64,000 bases of DNA from Streptomyces sp. 1-11 (GTDB lineage Bacteria > Actinomycetota > Actinomycetes > Streptomycetales > Streptomycetaceae). Below the pieces are notes generated by a model that saw only the letters and a program-made list of their open reading frames with translations, was not told where the DNA came from and made no database searches. The position numbers were made by a program, and so were the translations under genes. Of the stretch, positions 1 to 8,371 are shown piece by piece. The stretch is taken from NCBI RefSeq assembly GCF_007176755.1, contig NZ_BJTV01000007.1, positions 368,303 through 432,302 of the forward strand, in the 5' to 3' direction. Position 1 is the first letter of the stretch; each line of letters starts with the position of its first letter.

Positions 1-28
1 CTGCCGACAGCCGTCGCGCGGCTCGTGG

Positions 29-1279
29 TCACCCGGTCACGGGCGCGCGCACGTCCGCGATGACGAAACCGCTGCGGGGCCGAGCCGGGATGCGGCGCAG
101 CGGGATGGAGAGGTCCTGCTCAGGCACGGTGTAGTCCAGGCGGGCCAGACGGGTGGCCAGCGCCTCCAGCAGCCCGATGGTGATGCCCTCGCCCGGGCAG
201 CGGTGGTTGGTCGCCGGATCGTCGCCGCCCTGCGGGATCAGCTCGTCGCGCTCGACCGGCCGGTCGAGGAACCGCTGAGGGCGGAAGGCGTAGGGATCGC
301 CCCACAGCTTCTCGTCGTGGTTCTGCCCGTAGACGTCCAGGAGTACGAGTCCTCCGGCCGGAACGTGTTCGCCGTGCCAGGACAGATCGGTGACGGCCCG
401 ACCGCCGAGGAAGGGGGCGAAGGGGTAGAAACGCCGGACCTCGTGCGTGAACGCCGCGGTGTAGGCGGCGTCGCCCGACCGCAGCCGTTCCCGATTGTCC
501 GGCCAGCGGTGCAGCGCGTGCGCCGCGAAGGCGACGAACCAGCAGACGGCGGCGGTGGGGCGGATCACGTTGAGCAGCTCGACCGCGGCCGTCCTCGTGT
601 CCAGCGGTTCGCCGGTGCCGTCGGAGTGGCGGCACACCTGCTCCAGGACCGATCCCCGGGGTGCCGTGATCCGGCCGGACCGGACGTCCTCCACCAGCCG
701 GGCCAGCCGCGCCTCCTGCCGGCCGCGGGCGCGCCGGGCCCGCCAGCGGCGCGGACCGGCGGTGGCGAACCCGTCGACCATGGCGACCAGGTCCCGGGCC
801 AGCGGCTCCGACTCGTCCTCGTCCAGGGGGACCCCCGCCCAGCGGCAGATTCCGCGGGTGAGCACCACGCTCGCCTCATCGAGCAGCACGACCCGCCCAC
901 GAGCGGCCCAGGAGGGGACCGCCTCGTCCCACGCCGCGGTGACGTGTTCGACGACCCCGGCGATCCGGTCGACCTGCAGCAGGGGCAGGAACAGGGCCTT
1001 GCGCGCGTGGTGGGCGTCGCCGTCGAGAGTGTGGACGGCTCCCTGGCCGAACAGGGTGCTCAGCACCGGTCCGGGGAGAGCTCCGTGGCGGCGTACGTGC
1101 CGCTCGTCGTAGAAGAATCGCACCGCCTCCGGCCCCCGTACGGCCAGCGTCGGTCGGCCCATGAGCCGGGTCCGCACCACGTGGTCGGGGCTTTCCCGCA
1201 TGCGGTTGGGCAGCCAGGCGTAGCCCTCGGCCAGAGCGGGCAGCGTGCGGTCCAGGAAGGGACGGCGGAGTGCGTTCAT
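29..1279 (-). CDS. CYP152-type fatty acid peroxygenase/decarboxylase P450
   Basis: A 416-residue cytochrome P450. Visible marks are the ExxR pair E280/R283, the heme ligand Cys361 in NHRCPGEG, and an Arg240-Pro241 pair in the I-helix region where ordinary P450s have the acid-alcohol pair. That R-P pair is the carboxylate-binding signature of CYP152 enzymes, which use H2O2 to hydroxylate or decarboxylate fatty acids without a reductase. The C-terminal VPEQDL...SGFVI block also fits CYP152. His83, in the AVHTLDG segment, falls where the alkene-forming enzyme OleT has its key His and the hydroxylating BSbeta has Gln (alignment from memory). I chose the ATG at 1279 because the family begins close to this point; an in-frame upstream extension has no family character. 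The gene stands alone at the window edge. The family is near certain, the reaction outcome is not. Confidence 0.88.
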   Translation of the reverse strand: MNALRRPFLDRTLPALAEGYAWLPNRMRESPDHVVRTRLMGRPTLAVRGPEAVRFFYDERHVRRHGALPGPVLSTLFGQGAVHTLDGDAHHARKALFLPLLQVDRIAGVVEHVTAAWDEAVPSWAARGRVVLLDEASVVLTRGICRWAGVPLDEDESEPLARDLVAMVDGFATAGPRRWRARRARGRQEARLARLVEDVRSGRITAPRGSVLEQVCRHSDGTGEPLDTRTAAVELLNVIRPTAAVCWFVAFAAHALHRWPDNRERLRSGDAAYTAAFTHEVRRFYPFAPFLGGRAVTDLSWHGEHVPAGGLVLLDVYGQNHDEKLWGDPYAFRPQRFLDRPVERDELIPQGGDDPATNHRCPGEGITIGLLEALATRLARLDYTVPEQDLSIPLRRIPARPRSGFVIADVRAPVTG

Positions 1280-1453
1280 GGCGGATGGGTTCCCCGCGCG
1301 CACCGGCCGATACCGCGAAGATCGCCCGGCTGGCTGGAGGGAAGTGCGGCACGGCAGGCGATCACGCCGGCACGACAGGCGACAACGCCGGCCTGCTCGA
1401 AGGCCGGGGTTCGGGGTGGTCATGACCAGGATGGAGCGGCACCGTTGAAACCC

Positions 1454-1484
1454 GAAGACTTCTTTGCGAAGAAGTCTTCGCGAA
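1454..1484. promoter_or_regulatory. Overlapping palindromes, likely ArsR operator, with leaderless promoter
   Basis: GAAGACTTCTT (1454-1464) and AAGAAGTCTTC (1469-1479) are perfect 11-base inverted arms around TGCG. Overlapping them, TTTGCGAAGA (1463-1472) and TCTTCGCGAA (1475-1484) form a second palindrome with 9 of 10 pairs. A TAGGCT -10-like hexamer at 1500-1505 puts the expected transcript start on the GTG at 1513, so the mRNA is probably leaderless. The right arm overlaps the -35 position, as expected for an autorepressor site. The arms are seen directly; the role is inferred. Confidence 0.6.
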
Positions 1485-1512
1485 GAACTGTTTGCGGTCT
1501 AGGCTGCGCGGT

Positions 1513-2178
1513 GTGACTGATGCCAGCGCGCGGCCGGACGGCCCGAACACCCAAGCCGAATCGATCGTTCTGGATGCCAAGGGGCTGCGCGCCCTGGCGC
1601 ACCCCGTGCGGGTACAACTGCTCGGGCTGCTGCGGAAGTACGGCCCTTCGACCGCGACCCGTCTCGCGGAGCGGCTCGGCGTGAACTCCGGCACGGCCAG
1701 CTACCACCTGCGCCAACTCGGCGCGGCCGGCTTCGTGGAGGAGGACACGGAACGCGGCAACGCACGCGAGCGGTGGTGGCGTTCGCTGCACCGCATGACG
1801 GAGCTCAAGGACCCGGAGCTGGCCGAGCAAGAGCCCGAAGCCGTGCTGGCCTACCTGCAGTCCGTCACCGCCGCCTACACCCTGCGCACACAGCGGGCGG
1901 TCAACGAGCTGCACACGATGCCCCGCGCATGGCGGGACACCTTCGACATGAGCGACTGGGCGCTGCGGCTCACGCCTGAAGAAGCCACCGCCCTGCGCCA
2001 GGAGTTGAGGGACGTCGTCGCCCGCTACCGGAGGGACGCATCGGAGGCGGCGGTGACAGCCCCGGAGGGAGCCGAGCGGGTCGCCGTCATCACCCACCTC
2101 CTGCCCGAACTGGATGCGCCCGCCGTGCCGGCGCACCCTTCCGCTCCGCAGCAGACGACACGAACGGAGACGTCATGA
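1513..2178 (+). CDS. ArsR-family winged-helix transcriptional regulator
   Basis: A 221-residue regulator with an N-terminal winged helix of the ArsR/HTH_20 type: an ALAHPVRVQLLGLL helix, then the recognition-helix stretch NSGTASYHLRQL and a wing ending in RERWWRS. The remaining ~130 residues are helical and probably serve ligand sensing or dimerisation. The GTG at 1513 is preferred because a TAGGCT -10 element places the transcript start there. An alternative start at 1492 lies upstream of that element. The stop overlaps the ATG of the next gene (ATGA), so the two are translationally coupled. By context it represses itself and the adjacent exporter through the palindromes at 1454-1484. No metal-binding Cys cluster is visible, so an organic ligand is more likely than a metal. 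Confidence 0.85.
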   Translation: MTDASARPDGPNTQAESIVLDAKGLRALAHPVRVQLLGLLRKYGPSTATRLAERLGVNSGTASYHLRQLGAAGFVEEDTERGNARERWWRSLHRMTELKDPELAEQEPEAVLAYLQSVTAAYTLRTQRAVNELHTMPRAWRDTFDMSDWALRLTPEEATALRQELRDVVARYRRDASEAAVTAPEGAERVAVITHLLPELDAPAVPAHPSAPQQTTRTETS

Positions 2179-3503
2179 CGGAGGACGCCCAGGGTGGAGG
2201 CATACCCGGTGACCGGTCCTTAAGGCCGCTGAGCGGGATCCTGGCGGCCATGGCCGTGTCGCTGACCGGTACTCGGGTCTCCGCCGTGGCGCTGCCCTGG
2301 TTCGTGCTCGTCACGACCGGCAGCGCCACCCAGACCGGACTCGTCGCCTTCTGCGAGATGACTCCCTACGTGACGGTCAAGGCGTTCACCGGGCCGCTGG
2401 TGGACCGGATCGGCCCGCGGGCCGTCTCCTGGACCACTGATCTGGCCAGCGCGACCGCCGCCGCCGCGGTTCCCCTGTTCCACACCCTGGACCTGCTGTC
2501 CTTTCCGCTCCTGCTCCTATTGGTCGCGCTGATTGGCGCGGTGCGCGGCCCCGGCGACCTGGCCAAGGAGGTCATGGTCCCTGAAGCGGCCGAGCGCGGC
2601 CGTGTGCCCCTGGAGCGGGCCACCGGTCTGTCCGGTGTGACAGAGCGACTCGCGTCGACCATCGGCCCAGCGGCCGGCGGCGCCTTGGTGGCACTGCTCG
2701 GCCCTCTGACGGGGCTCGTCGTCAACGCGGGCTGCTTCGCTCTCGGGTCAGTGATCGTCGCGCTGGCGCTGCCCCGCGGGATGGGCCGTGCGGTCGAGGA
2801 AGCCGCCGCCGAGGCCGCGGAGACGGAACCGGGTTACTGGCGGCGATTCGGCGAGGGCTTCACCTTCCTGCGTGGCGAACCGTTGCTGTTGACGGTCATC
2901 GTCATGGTCGGGATCACCAACCTGCTCGACGCGGGCTTCAGCACGGTGCTCGTACCCGTCTGGGCCAAGGAATCCGGCAACGGGCCATCCGTGATCGGCC
3001 TGATGGGCAGCGTGATGGGAGCCGCCGCGGTGGCAGGGAGCCTGATCGCCGCGCTGACCGCCCACCGGCTGCGGCGCCGGGTGGTGTTCTTCACCGGTTT
3101 CCTGCTGGCCGGGGCACCGAGATTCCTGATCCTGGCCTCCGGTACGCCGATGGGAGCGGTACTGGCCGTGTTCGGCGTCAGCGGATTGGGGGCGGGATTC
3201 CTGAACCCGGTGCTGGGGGCCATCCTCCTCGAGCGGGTCCCACGCCGGATGCTGGGCCGGGTCAGCGCGCTCGGGGACTCGCTGGCCTGGGCCGGCATCC
3301 CCCTCGGCGGACTGGCCGCCGGGGCGGCGGTGGCCTCCGTGGGACTCGCGCCGGTACTGCTCGCCGGCGGGGCCGCGTACTTCCTCACCACGAACCTGAC
3401 CGGGTTGCGGCCCGAATGGCGCGAGATGGACCGCGCGGGAGGGCCAGACGCTCCGCGCCGGCACTCCGGGGAAGCCGTTGCGCCGGCCGGTAAGACCTCG
3501 TGA
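2175..3503 (+). CDS. MFS efflux transporter
   Basis: A 442-residue integral membrane protein with about 12 predicted segments and the features of major facilitator drug exporters. These include the N-half loop around GPLVDRIGPRAV (the motif-A-like TM2-TM3 loop) and a second-half repeat near the RRVVFFTGFLLAG region. It overlaps the upstream ArsR gene by four bases and is the only apparent target of that regulator, so export of the regulator's ligand is the likely job. A strong hairpin 72 bp downstream ends the unit. The substrate cannot be told from sequence. Confidence 0.85.
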   Translation: MTEDAQGGGIPGDRSLRPLSGILAAMAVSLTGTRVSAVALPWFVLVTTGSATQTGLVAFCEMTPYVTVKAFTGPLVDRIGPRAVSWTTDLASATAAAAVPLFHTLDLLSFPLLLLLVALIGAVRGPGDLAKEVMVPEAAERGRVPLERATGLSGVTERLASTIGPAAGGALVALLGPLTGLVVNAGCFALGSVIVALALPRGMGRAVEEAAAEAAETEPGYWRRFGEGFTFLRGEPLLLTVIVMVGITNLLDAGFSTVLVPVWAKESGNGPSVIGLMGSVMGAAAVAGSLIAALTAHRLRRRVVFFTGFLLAGAPRFLILASGTPMGAVLAVFGVSGLGAGFLNPVLGAILLERVPRRMLGRVSALGDSLAWAGIPLGGLAAGAAVASVGLAPVLLAGGAAYFLTTNLTGLRPEWREMDRAGGPDAPRRHSGEAVAPAGKTS

Positions 3504-3575
3504 CATGACGATGACGAGGACGGCGGTCCGCATCGTCCGGAACACTGAGCAGAACCCCGTGTAGAAACGCGCCTT

Positions 3576-3607
3576 GCGGGCCCGTGCCGAAATCAGCACG
3601 GGCCCGC
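3576..3607 (+). terminator. Hairpin terminator after the MFS gene
   Basis: GCGGGCCCGTGC (3576-3587) and GCACGGGCCCGC (3596-3607) are perfect 12-base arms around an 8-base loop. The hairpin lies between the + strand MFS gene and the convergent hydrolase gene, so it may serve both. There is no clear T tract, which is usual in Streptomyces. Confidence 0.75.
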
Positions 3608-3701
3608 GGCATGAACAGCTGAGCAACGCCGGGACCTGCCGGCGGCGAGCCGCGCCCGGCCGACGCGGTTCACCGTCTGCCGGCGGCCTGACGGCCCGGG
3701 C

Positions 3702-4439
3702 TCAGATCAGGTGGCGGGCGAAGAACCGTGCCCCGGCGTCGAGTTCGAACTGCGGGACGCCGGTGTGGCCGCCGAGGTTGGCGTGCAGGGTCTTCTCCTT
3801 GGAGCTGAAGGCGTCGAACAGGTCCAGGGCCGCCTGCCGGTCGTTTCCCTCATCGTCCCACTGCAGCAGGACATGCAGCGGAATGGTGACCTGACGGGCC
3901 TCCTCGAACATGGCGGTGGGTACGAGACTGCCGGCGAAGAACCCGGCGGCCACGATGCGCGGCTCGACCACCGTGAGGCGGATGCCGATGGAGATCACCC
4001 CTCCCTCGTACCCGACCGGGCCGCCGAGTCCGGGCAATCGCAGCAGGGCGTCCAGGGCGGCCTGCCATTCCGGTACCGCCTTCTCGACCAGGGGGAGGAC
4101 GAGCGCGTCGACGATCTCGTCGCCGACCGGCTCTCCGGCCTCCATGGCCCGGCGCAGATCGGCGCGGGCCTGCTCGACTGCATCCCAGCGGGGGCGTTCA
4201 CCGCTCCCGGGGAGTTCGATGGTGGCCGCGGAGAAGCCGTACCGCGCCGCGTAGTGCCGGGCCCGGCCGGCCAGCCGGGGGTACATTCTGCGCAGTCCGA
4301 GCGGGGGGTGGCCGATCAGGATCAGAGGCGCCGGCGCGGACGCGGACGCGGGCGTCCACAGGATGCCGGGAATGTCGTCGAGGGTGAATTCGCGTTCGAG
4401 GACGCCGTCGTCGAGACGCCGTTCAGAAGTGAAGTGCAT
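3702..4439 (-). CDS. Alpha/beta hydrolase, dienelactone-hydrolase-like
   Basis: A 245-residue cytosolic alpha/beta hydrolase. The oxyanion region is LILIGHPPLG (39-48). The probable nucleophile is Ser150 in VISIG, where the first glycine of the usual GxSxG is replaced by valine. The probable acid is Asp195 or Asp196 in QWDDEG and the base is His225 in GGHTGVP. The order and spacing fit a complete catalytic triad. The ATG at 4439 gives a family-like N-terminus. The gene is convergent with the MFS gene and divergent from the Imm5-like gene, and no operon partner is visible. The substrate is unknown; esters or lactones are the general expectation for the family. Confidence 0.78.
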   Translation of the reverse strand: MHFTSERRLDDGVLEREFTLDDIPGILWTPASASAPAPLILIGHPPLGLRRMYPRLAGRARHYAARYGFSAATIELPGSGERPRWDAVEQARADLRRAMEAGEPVGDEIVDALVLPLVEKAVPEWQAALDALLRLPGLGGPVGYEGGVISIGIRLTVVEPRIVAAGFFAGSLVPTAMFEEARQVTIPLHVLLQWDDEGNDRQAALDLFDAFSSKEKTLHANLGGHTGVPQFELDAGARFFARHLI

Positions 4440-4668
4440 GGTCGTGCCTTTCGGGAGTGCTCAGGAACGGCGCTCCCGGACGACCTACCGCCCGACCGTG
4501 ACCCCGGAGGGGAGCACCCATGTCGAAACTGCGTTCACGGGTACCACCTCCTCGTTCTCCAGCACGGCCTACGGAAAGGTAGCAGTGGCCGCGCCGGTCC
4601 GCCAAAGGGATTTCCGCGCGGGCTCCACGACCGGACGCCGGCCCGCCGTCATGGCCGAGGATGGACGC

Positions 4669-5217
4669 ATGACAGGGGACGAGGACAGGATCGCGCTGAG
4701 TACGCAAGACCTTCGCGAGGTCACCGCGTTCGCCGCGGCGTGCGCGGAGGTGGTGCTCGAGGTGTTCGAGGCCGACCAGCCCGACGACTCGCGACCGCGG
4801 GACGCTGTCGGCGCCGCGTGGGAGTTCGCTCGGGGTGGCGGGCGGGGGAGGTCCTTGCGCGACACGGCATGGGCGGCCATGAAGGCAGCCAAGGCCGCGG
4901 ACACCGCGGCCGCGAGCGAGGCGGCTCGGGCGGCGATGTCCGCGGCGGGCGCCGCCTACTTGCATCCACTGGCCAAGGCCACGCAGGTCAAGCACATCCT
5001 CGGAGCGGGCGCCCACGCCGCCAGAGCGGCCGAACTCGTCGCGGGCCACGATCCGGGCGTCGCGGCCGAGCACGTCGAGCGAGCGGTGCGCCACGCGACC
5101 CCGGTCGTCGTGGAGGTGCTCAAACGCTTCCCGGCGGCGCCGGTCGGCGGGGGACGGGTCGGTGAACTGATCCGCATGCTGGACGCCGGCCTCCGTCCCC
5201 CCACCCCTGCCGAATGA
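4669..5217 (+). CDS. Imm5-like putative immunity protein
   Basis: A 182-residue, alanine-rich, all-helical protein with no signal peptide. The segments LSTQDLREVTAFAAACAE, DSRPRDAV, LRDTAWAAMKAAK and AAYLHPLAKATQVKHILGA match my memory of the Imm5-like family, proposed immunity proteins against polymorphic toxins. The ATG at 4669 is chosen because GAGGA sits 8 nt upstream; an ATG at 4651 is a weaker alternative. No toxin gene is adjacent, so this is an orphan. The only toxin-delivery traces in the window are decayed Rhs pieces some 30 kb away. The family call is good; the protective role is inferred. Confidence 0.7.
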   Translation: MTGDEDRIALSTQDLREVTAFAAACAEVVLEVFEADQPDDSRPRDAVGAAWEFARGGGRGRSLRDTAWAAMKAAKAADTAAASEAARAAMSAAGAAYLHPLAKATQVKHILGAGAHAARAAELVAGHDPGVAAEHVERAVRHATPVVVEVLKRFPAAPVGGGRVGELIRMLDAGLRPPTPAE

Positions 5218-5322
5218 CCTCCGACATCCGTACGGCGCCGCCCGCCTGACCACGAACGTCCCCGCACGCGGACAGCGGTCGGCGCCGGACCTCCCATTCG
5301 CGGCCCCAGTTGGGGCTCGCGG

Positions 5323-6273
5323 CTACCGAAAGCCGAGGTGCGGATCGGCGCCGGCCAGTTCCGCGCTGGCGGCCCACAACCGGGCGGCGACGGCCGGGTC
5401 GGCCATGTGAGAAGGAATGGGCTCACGCCGGGGTTCGCCGCGCAGACCGAAGACCCTGGGCCCCCACAACTGCCCGCCCCGCACCTGCGAGTCGAGGACG
5501 GCACGGACGATGGGCCAAGCGCCGGCGTCCTTGCCCTGCACCAGGAGCGCGGAGGGCAAGGCGCGCAGCCGCTCGCCGGCGGTCGTCACGCTCACCGGCG
5601 GACGGGCCGGGGTGAGGGAGTCCAGCGCGCCGCCGGGGTGGGCCACCACACTGAGCACCGTGCTGCCGACGGCACGCAGGCGGCGGTCGAGTTCGAAGCC
5701 GAACGACATCTGCGCCAGCTTCGATCGGCCGTAGGTGCGCTTGGGCCGGTAGTCCCGGGTCGACTGCAGATCGCCGAGGTCCAGTCGCTCGGACCGCGCC
5801 GCGAAGCTCCCCACCGTGACGACGCGGCCCGCCGGCGCCGCGGACAGCAGGGGGGCCAGCCACTGGGTCAGCGCGAAGTGGCCGAGGTGGTTGGTGCCGA
5901 ACATCAGCTCGTGGCCTTCCCTGGTCACCTGACGCGGCGGGTCGTCCAGCGCGACCCCCGCGTTGTGGACCACCGCGTCGAGGCGACCGCGGTCCAGCCT
6001 GTCCACGGCGGTCCTCAGGGACGAGAGGTCCGCGAGGTCGAGTTGCAGATGCCGCACATCGGCGCCGGGGACGCGCGAACGTATCGAGGCCCGAGCGGCA
6101 TCCGCCTTCGCGCGGTCCCGGCTGCCGAGCACGACGACGGCGCCGGTGGCGGCGAGCTGCTCCGCGACGAAGTAGCCGATCCCGGCGTTGCCACCGGTGA
6201 CCAGGAACGTTTTTCCCTCGGCGGACGGCAGCCGGTGAACGTCCCACGACCGGCTCTGGGATGCGGAAGACAC
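5323..6273 (-). CDS. SDR-family NAD(P)-dependent oxidoreductase
   Basis: A 316-residue short-chain dehydrogenase. The nucleotide-binding TGGNAGIG motif is at 26-33, a HNAG motif (variant of NNAG) at 103-106, Ser156 in VVTVGSFAA, and the catalytic Tyr181/Lys185 in TYGRSK. Its extended C-terminus resembles retinol-dehydrogenase/protochlorophyllide-reductase-like SDRs. It lies 149 bp downstream of a TetR gene on the same strand and is probably co-regulated. The substrate is unknown. Confidence 0.85.
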   Translation of the reverse strand: MSSASQSRSWDVHRLPSAEGKTFLVTGGNAGIGYFVAEQLAATGAVVVLGSRDRAKADAARASIRSRVPGADVRHLQLDLADLSSLRTAVDRLDRGRLDAVVHNAGVALDDPPRQVTREGHELMFGTNHLGHFALTQWLAPLLSAAPAGRVVTVGSFAARSERLDLGDLQSTRDYRPKRTYGRSKLAQMSFGFELDRRLRAVGSTVLSVVAHPGGALDSLTPARPPVSVTTAGERLRALPSALLVQGKDAGAWPIVRAVLDSQVRGGQLWGPRVFGLRGEPRREPIPSHMADPAVAARLWAASAELAGADPHLGFR

Positions 6274-6422
6274 GATGACAGCTCCTTGCGCTCTCGGGCG
6301 GCGTGCTCATCGCGAGCACCGCCAACACACCGAAGATCGCAACCACCGCCGACATCCCGCCGACAGATCACGCGCACGGCCGACAGACTCCCGACACCCC
6401 TGACGGCGAACCGCACCGGCTC

Positions 6423-6983
6423 CTACGGCGTGTGCCGCCCGACCAAGTCCCGGGCGACGTCGCGGGCGTGGCCGAGGGGGTCCGGGAAGACGCTCAGACC
6501 GTGTGCGACGAGCCCCCCTTCGTGCAGGAGCATCAGTGTCCGGCCGAGGCGCTCGGCCCTTTCCGGGTCGACTTCGCGGGCGAGGTCGGTGAACAGGGCG
6601 AGCATCCAGCGCTTCTGCTCGGCGATGACCGCGTACGCGGGGTGGGAAGGGTCGCTGATCTCGGCGTGGGCGTTGACCATGCCGCACCCCCTGGAGCCGT
6701 GCTCGGCCGACCAGGCGCGCGCGGCGTCGAAGACGGCCAGGACGCGGCCGCCGGGGTCGCCCCCGGCGGCGTCGAGGCGCTGGGCGAGGAAGGAGCGCCA
6801 GCGCTGGTCGCGGTCGGTCAGGTACGCCACGACGATCTGCTCCTTGGAGCCGAAGCGGTCGTAGAGCGTCTTCTTCGTCACCCCGGCCTCGGCGGCGATG
6901 AGGTCCACGCCGACGGCGTGGATGCCGCGCTCGTAGAAGAGCCTGCCAGCCGTGTCCAGGATCCGTTGTGCGGCGGGGGTCAT
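6423..6983 (-). CDS. TetR/AcrR-family transcriptional repressor
   Basis: A 186-residue TetR protein. The N-terminal helix-turn-helix runs from AQRILDTAGRLFYERG through GVDLIAAEAGVTKKTLYDRFGSKE (about residues 4-45). The rest is the helical ligand pocket, with a Cys in the GSRGCGM segment typical of this subgroup. It is divergent from the EamA exporter at 7080 with two operator-like repeats between, and the SDR gene lies downstream. I infer autoregulation and repression of the exporter. The start at 6983 gives the usual short arm before the HTH; the longer reading frame upstream is antisense to the exporter gene. Confidence 0.87.
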   Translation of the reverse strand: MTPAAQRILDTAGRLFYERGIHAVGVDLIAAEAGVTKKTLYDRFGSKEQIVVAYLTDRDQRWRSFLAQRLDAAGGDPGGRVLAVFDAARAWSAEHGSRGCGMVNAHAEISDPSHPAYAVIAEQKRWMLALFTDLAREVDPERAERLGRTLMLLHEGGLVAHGLSVFPDPLGHARDVARDLVGRHTP

Positions 6984-7021
6984 GCCACTTCGTCGCCGGT
7001 GCGATGCGTCCACCCCCTCAC

Positions 7022-7066
7022 TATAGACCGATCTGTATAGTTCACTGGGTATACCGGTCTGTATAG
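7022..7066. promoter_or_regulatory. Tandem TetR-type operators
   Basis: TAGACCGATCTGTATAG (about 7024-7040) and TATACCGGTCTGTATAG (about 7050-7066) are near-identical 17-mers in the same orientation. Each contains an imperfect palindrome around ACCGGTCTGT. They lie in the gap between the divergent TetR and EamA genes and cover the region where both promoters must sit. The second ends just before the AGGAGG of the EamA gene. Confidence 0.6.
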
Positions 7067-7079
7067 CAGGAGGTGTGGT

Positions 7080-7991
7080 GTGAACGTTCTCCTCTCGGCT
7101 GCTCTCGTCGTCTGCTGGAGTTCGGGTTTCATCGGAGCCAAGCTCGGCGCCGGCAGCGCCTCCGCGGTCACGATCCTGATGTGGCGGTTCCTGCCACTCG
7201 CCCTGCTCCTGATCGCCACGGCCCCCTTCACCCGAGCCTCGTGGCGGGGGCTGTCCCCGCGCGCGCTGGGCAGGCAGGTCCTCATCGGCCTGCTGTCCCA
7301 GAGCGGCTACCTGCTCGCGGTGTACGTCGCCATCCAGCACGGGGTCTCCAGCGGCACCACCGCGCTCATCGACGGCGCCCAGCCGCTCGTCGCAGGGGCG
7401 CTCGCCGGACCGCTGCTGCGGCAGTACGTGTCCCGCGGGCAGTGGCTCGGCCTGGTGCTGGGGCTGACCGGCGTCGTAGTGGTCGCGGCGGCGGACGCCG
7501 GATCCGGCGCGGACGCCCCCGGGTGGGCCTACCTGGTGCCCTTCCTCGGGATGTTCTCGCTCGTCGCCGCGACGTTCCTCGAAGGCCGAACCCGCACACC
7601 GGCGCCTCCCTCGGTGGCGCTGACGGTCCACTGCACCGTCAGCGCCGTCGTCTTCAGCGTCCTCGCTCTTTCCGTGCGGGCTGCGCAGCCGCCCGCCGAG
7701 GCGTCGTTCTGGATCGCGGTCACCTGGCTCGTCGTCCTGTCGACGTTCGGCGGCTACGGCATCTACTGGCTCGTCCTGAAACGCTCAGGGGTCGCCAGGG
7801 TCAACACCCTCATGTTCCTCATGGCCCCGGTCACCGCGCTCTGGGGAGCCCTCATGTTCCGGGAACCCTTCGGCGCGCAGTCCGCCTGCGGGCTGTTGAT
7901 CGGCCTCGCGGCAGTCGCCGTCGTCCACCGCGGCGCACCGGGAACCGCGAGGCGCAGGGCCCCAGTTGGCTCCAGCGCACGCCAGCCGTAA
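7080..7991 (+). CDS. EamA/DMT-superfamily exporter
   Basis: A 303-residue membrane protein with ten hydrophobic segments in two EamA halves, typical of drug/metabolite transporters. It starts MNVLLSAALVVCWSSGFIGAKLG, with the family's first-helix pattern, and the second half begins near WAYLVPFLGMFSL. The GTG start is fixed by AGGAGG at 7068-7073, six bases upstream. The gene is divergent from TetR across tandem operators, so it is likely derepressed by the compound it exports. The substrate is unknown. Confidence 0.85.
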   Translation: MNVLLSAALVVCWSSGFIGAKLGAGSASAVTILMWRFLPLALLLIATAPFTRASWRGLSPRALGRQVLIGLLSQSGYLLAVYVAIQHGVSSGTTALIDGAQPLVAGALAGPLLRQYVSRGQWLGLVLGLTGVVVVAAADAGSGADAPGWAYLVPFLGMFSLVAATFLEGRTRTPAPPSVALTVHCTVSAVVFSVLALSVRAAQPPAEASFWIAVTWLVVLSTFGGYGIYWLVLKRSGVARVNTLMFLMAPVTALWGALMFREPFGAQSACGLLIGLAAVAVVHRGAPGTARRRAPVGSSARQP

Positions 7992-8093
7992 CTGCCCGGC
8001 TCCGTCTACGACTTCGGCGTCGACGGCGACAATTGTCCGCGGAGGCCCCGTGGTCGAACCGCGTGCCCACCGGACGAGGGATGACCAGTGCGG

Positions 8094-8339
8094 TCAGTCG
8101 CGGCCCCGCAGTGGTGGGACCGCGGGTACTTCGATGGCGTTGTCGATGTCCGCCTCGGTCAGCTTGAAGGCCTCCGGGTAGGCGTCGCGCCGGGTGCGGC
8201 GGGCGGGTTCGATGGTCCGCCAGGTGTACAGGCAGCGACCGCACTGGAGCACGTCCCACACTCCGGGGACGGGTGACGTGGCGATCCGGGTGACGGTCTC
8301 GAAGGCGCACCTGGGGCACTCAACTGCTGTGTCATTCAC
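8094..8339 (-). CDS. vdcD: Hydroxyarylic acid decarboxylase subunit D
   Basis: An 81-residue protein with two CxxC pairs (C9/C12 and C33/C36) that could bind zinc. It is the small third subunit of the non-oxidative vanillate/4-hydroxybenzoate decarboxylase complex (VdcBCD), which is needed for full activity. It starts at a GTG 32 bp after vdcC, with an AGGA-like ribosome site, and is the last gene of a three-gene operon. The CPRC...CGRCLYTWR pattern and the position after vdcC make the identification firm. Its exact role is less well known than those of subunits B and C. Confidence 0.85.
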   Translation of the reverse strand: MNDTAVECPRCAFETVTRIATSPVPGVWDVLQCGRCLYTWRTIEPARRTRRDAYPEAFKLTEADIDNAIEVPAVPPLRGRD

Positions 8340-8371
8340 GAGAGTTGTCCTATCGGGGGTACTACGGGGAC

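Noticed and set aside
203..1516. Long + strand open frame across the P450 gene
   Set aside because: It is antisense to a clear CYP152 coding region. Its translation is low-complexity Gly/Arg/Val without family motifs, a common artefact of high-GC codon bias.
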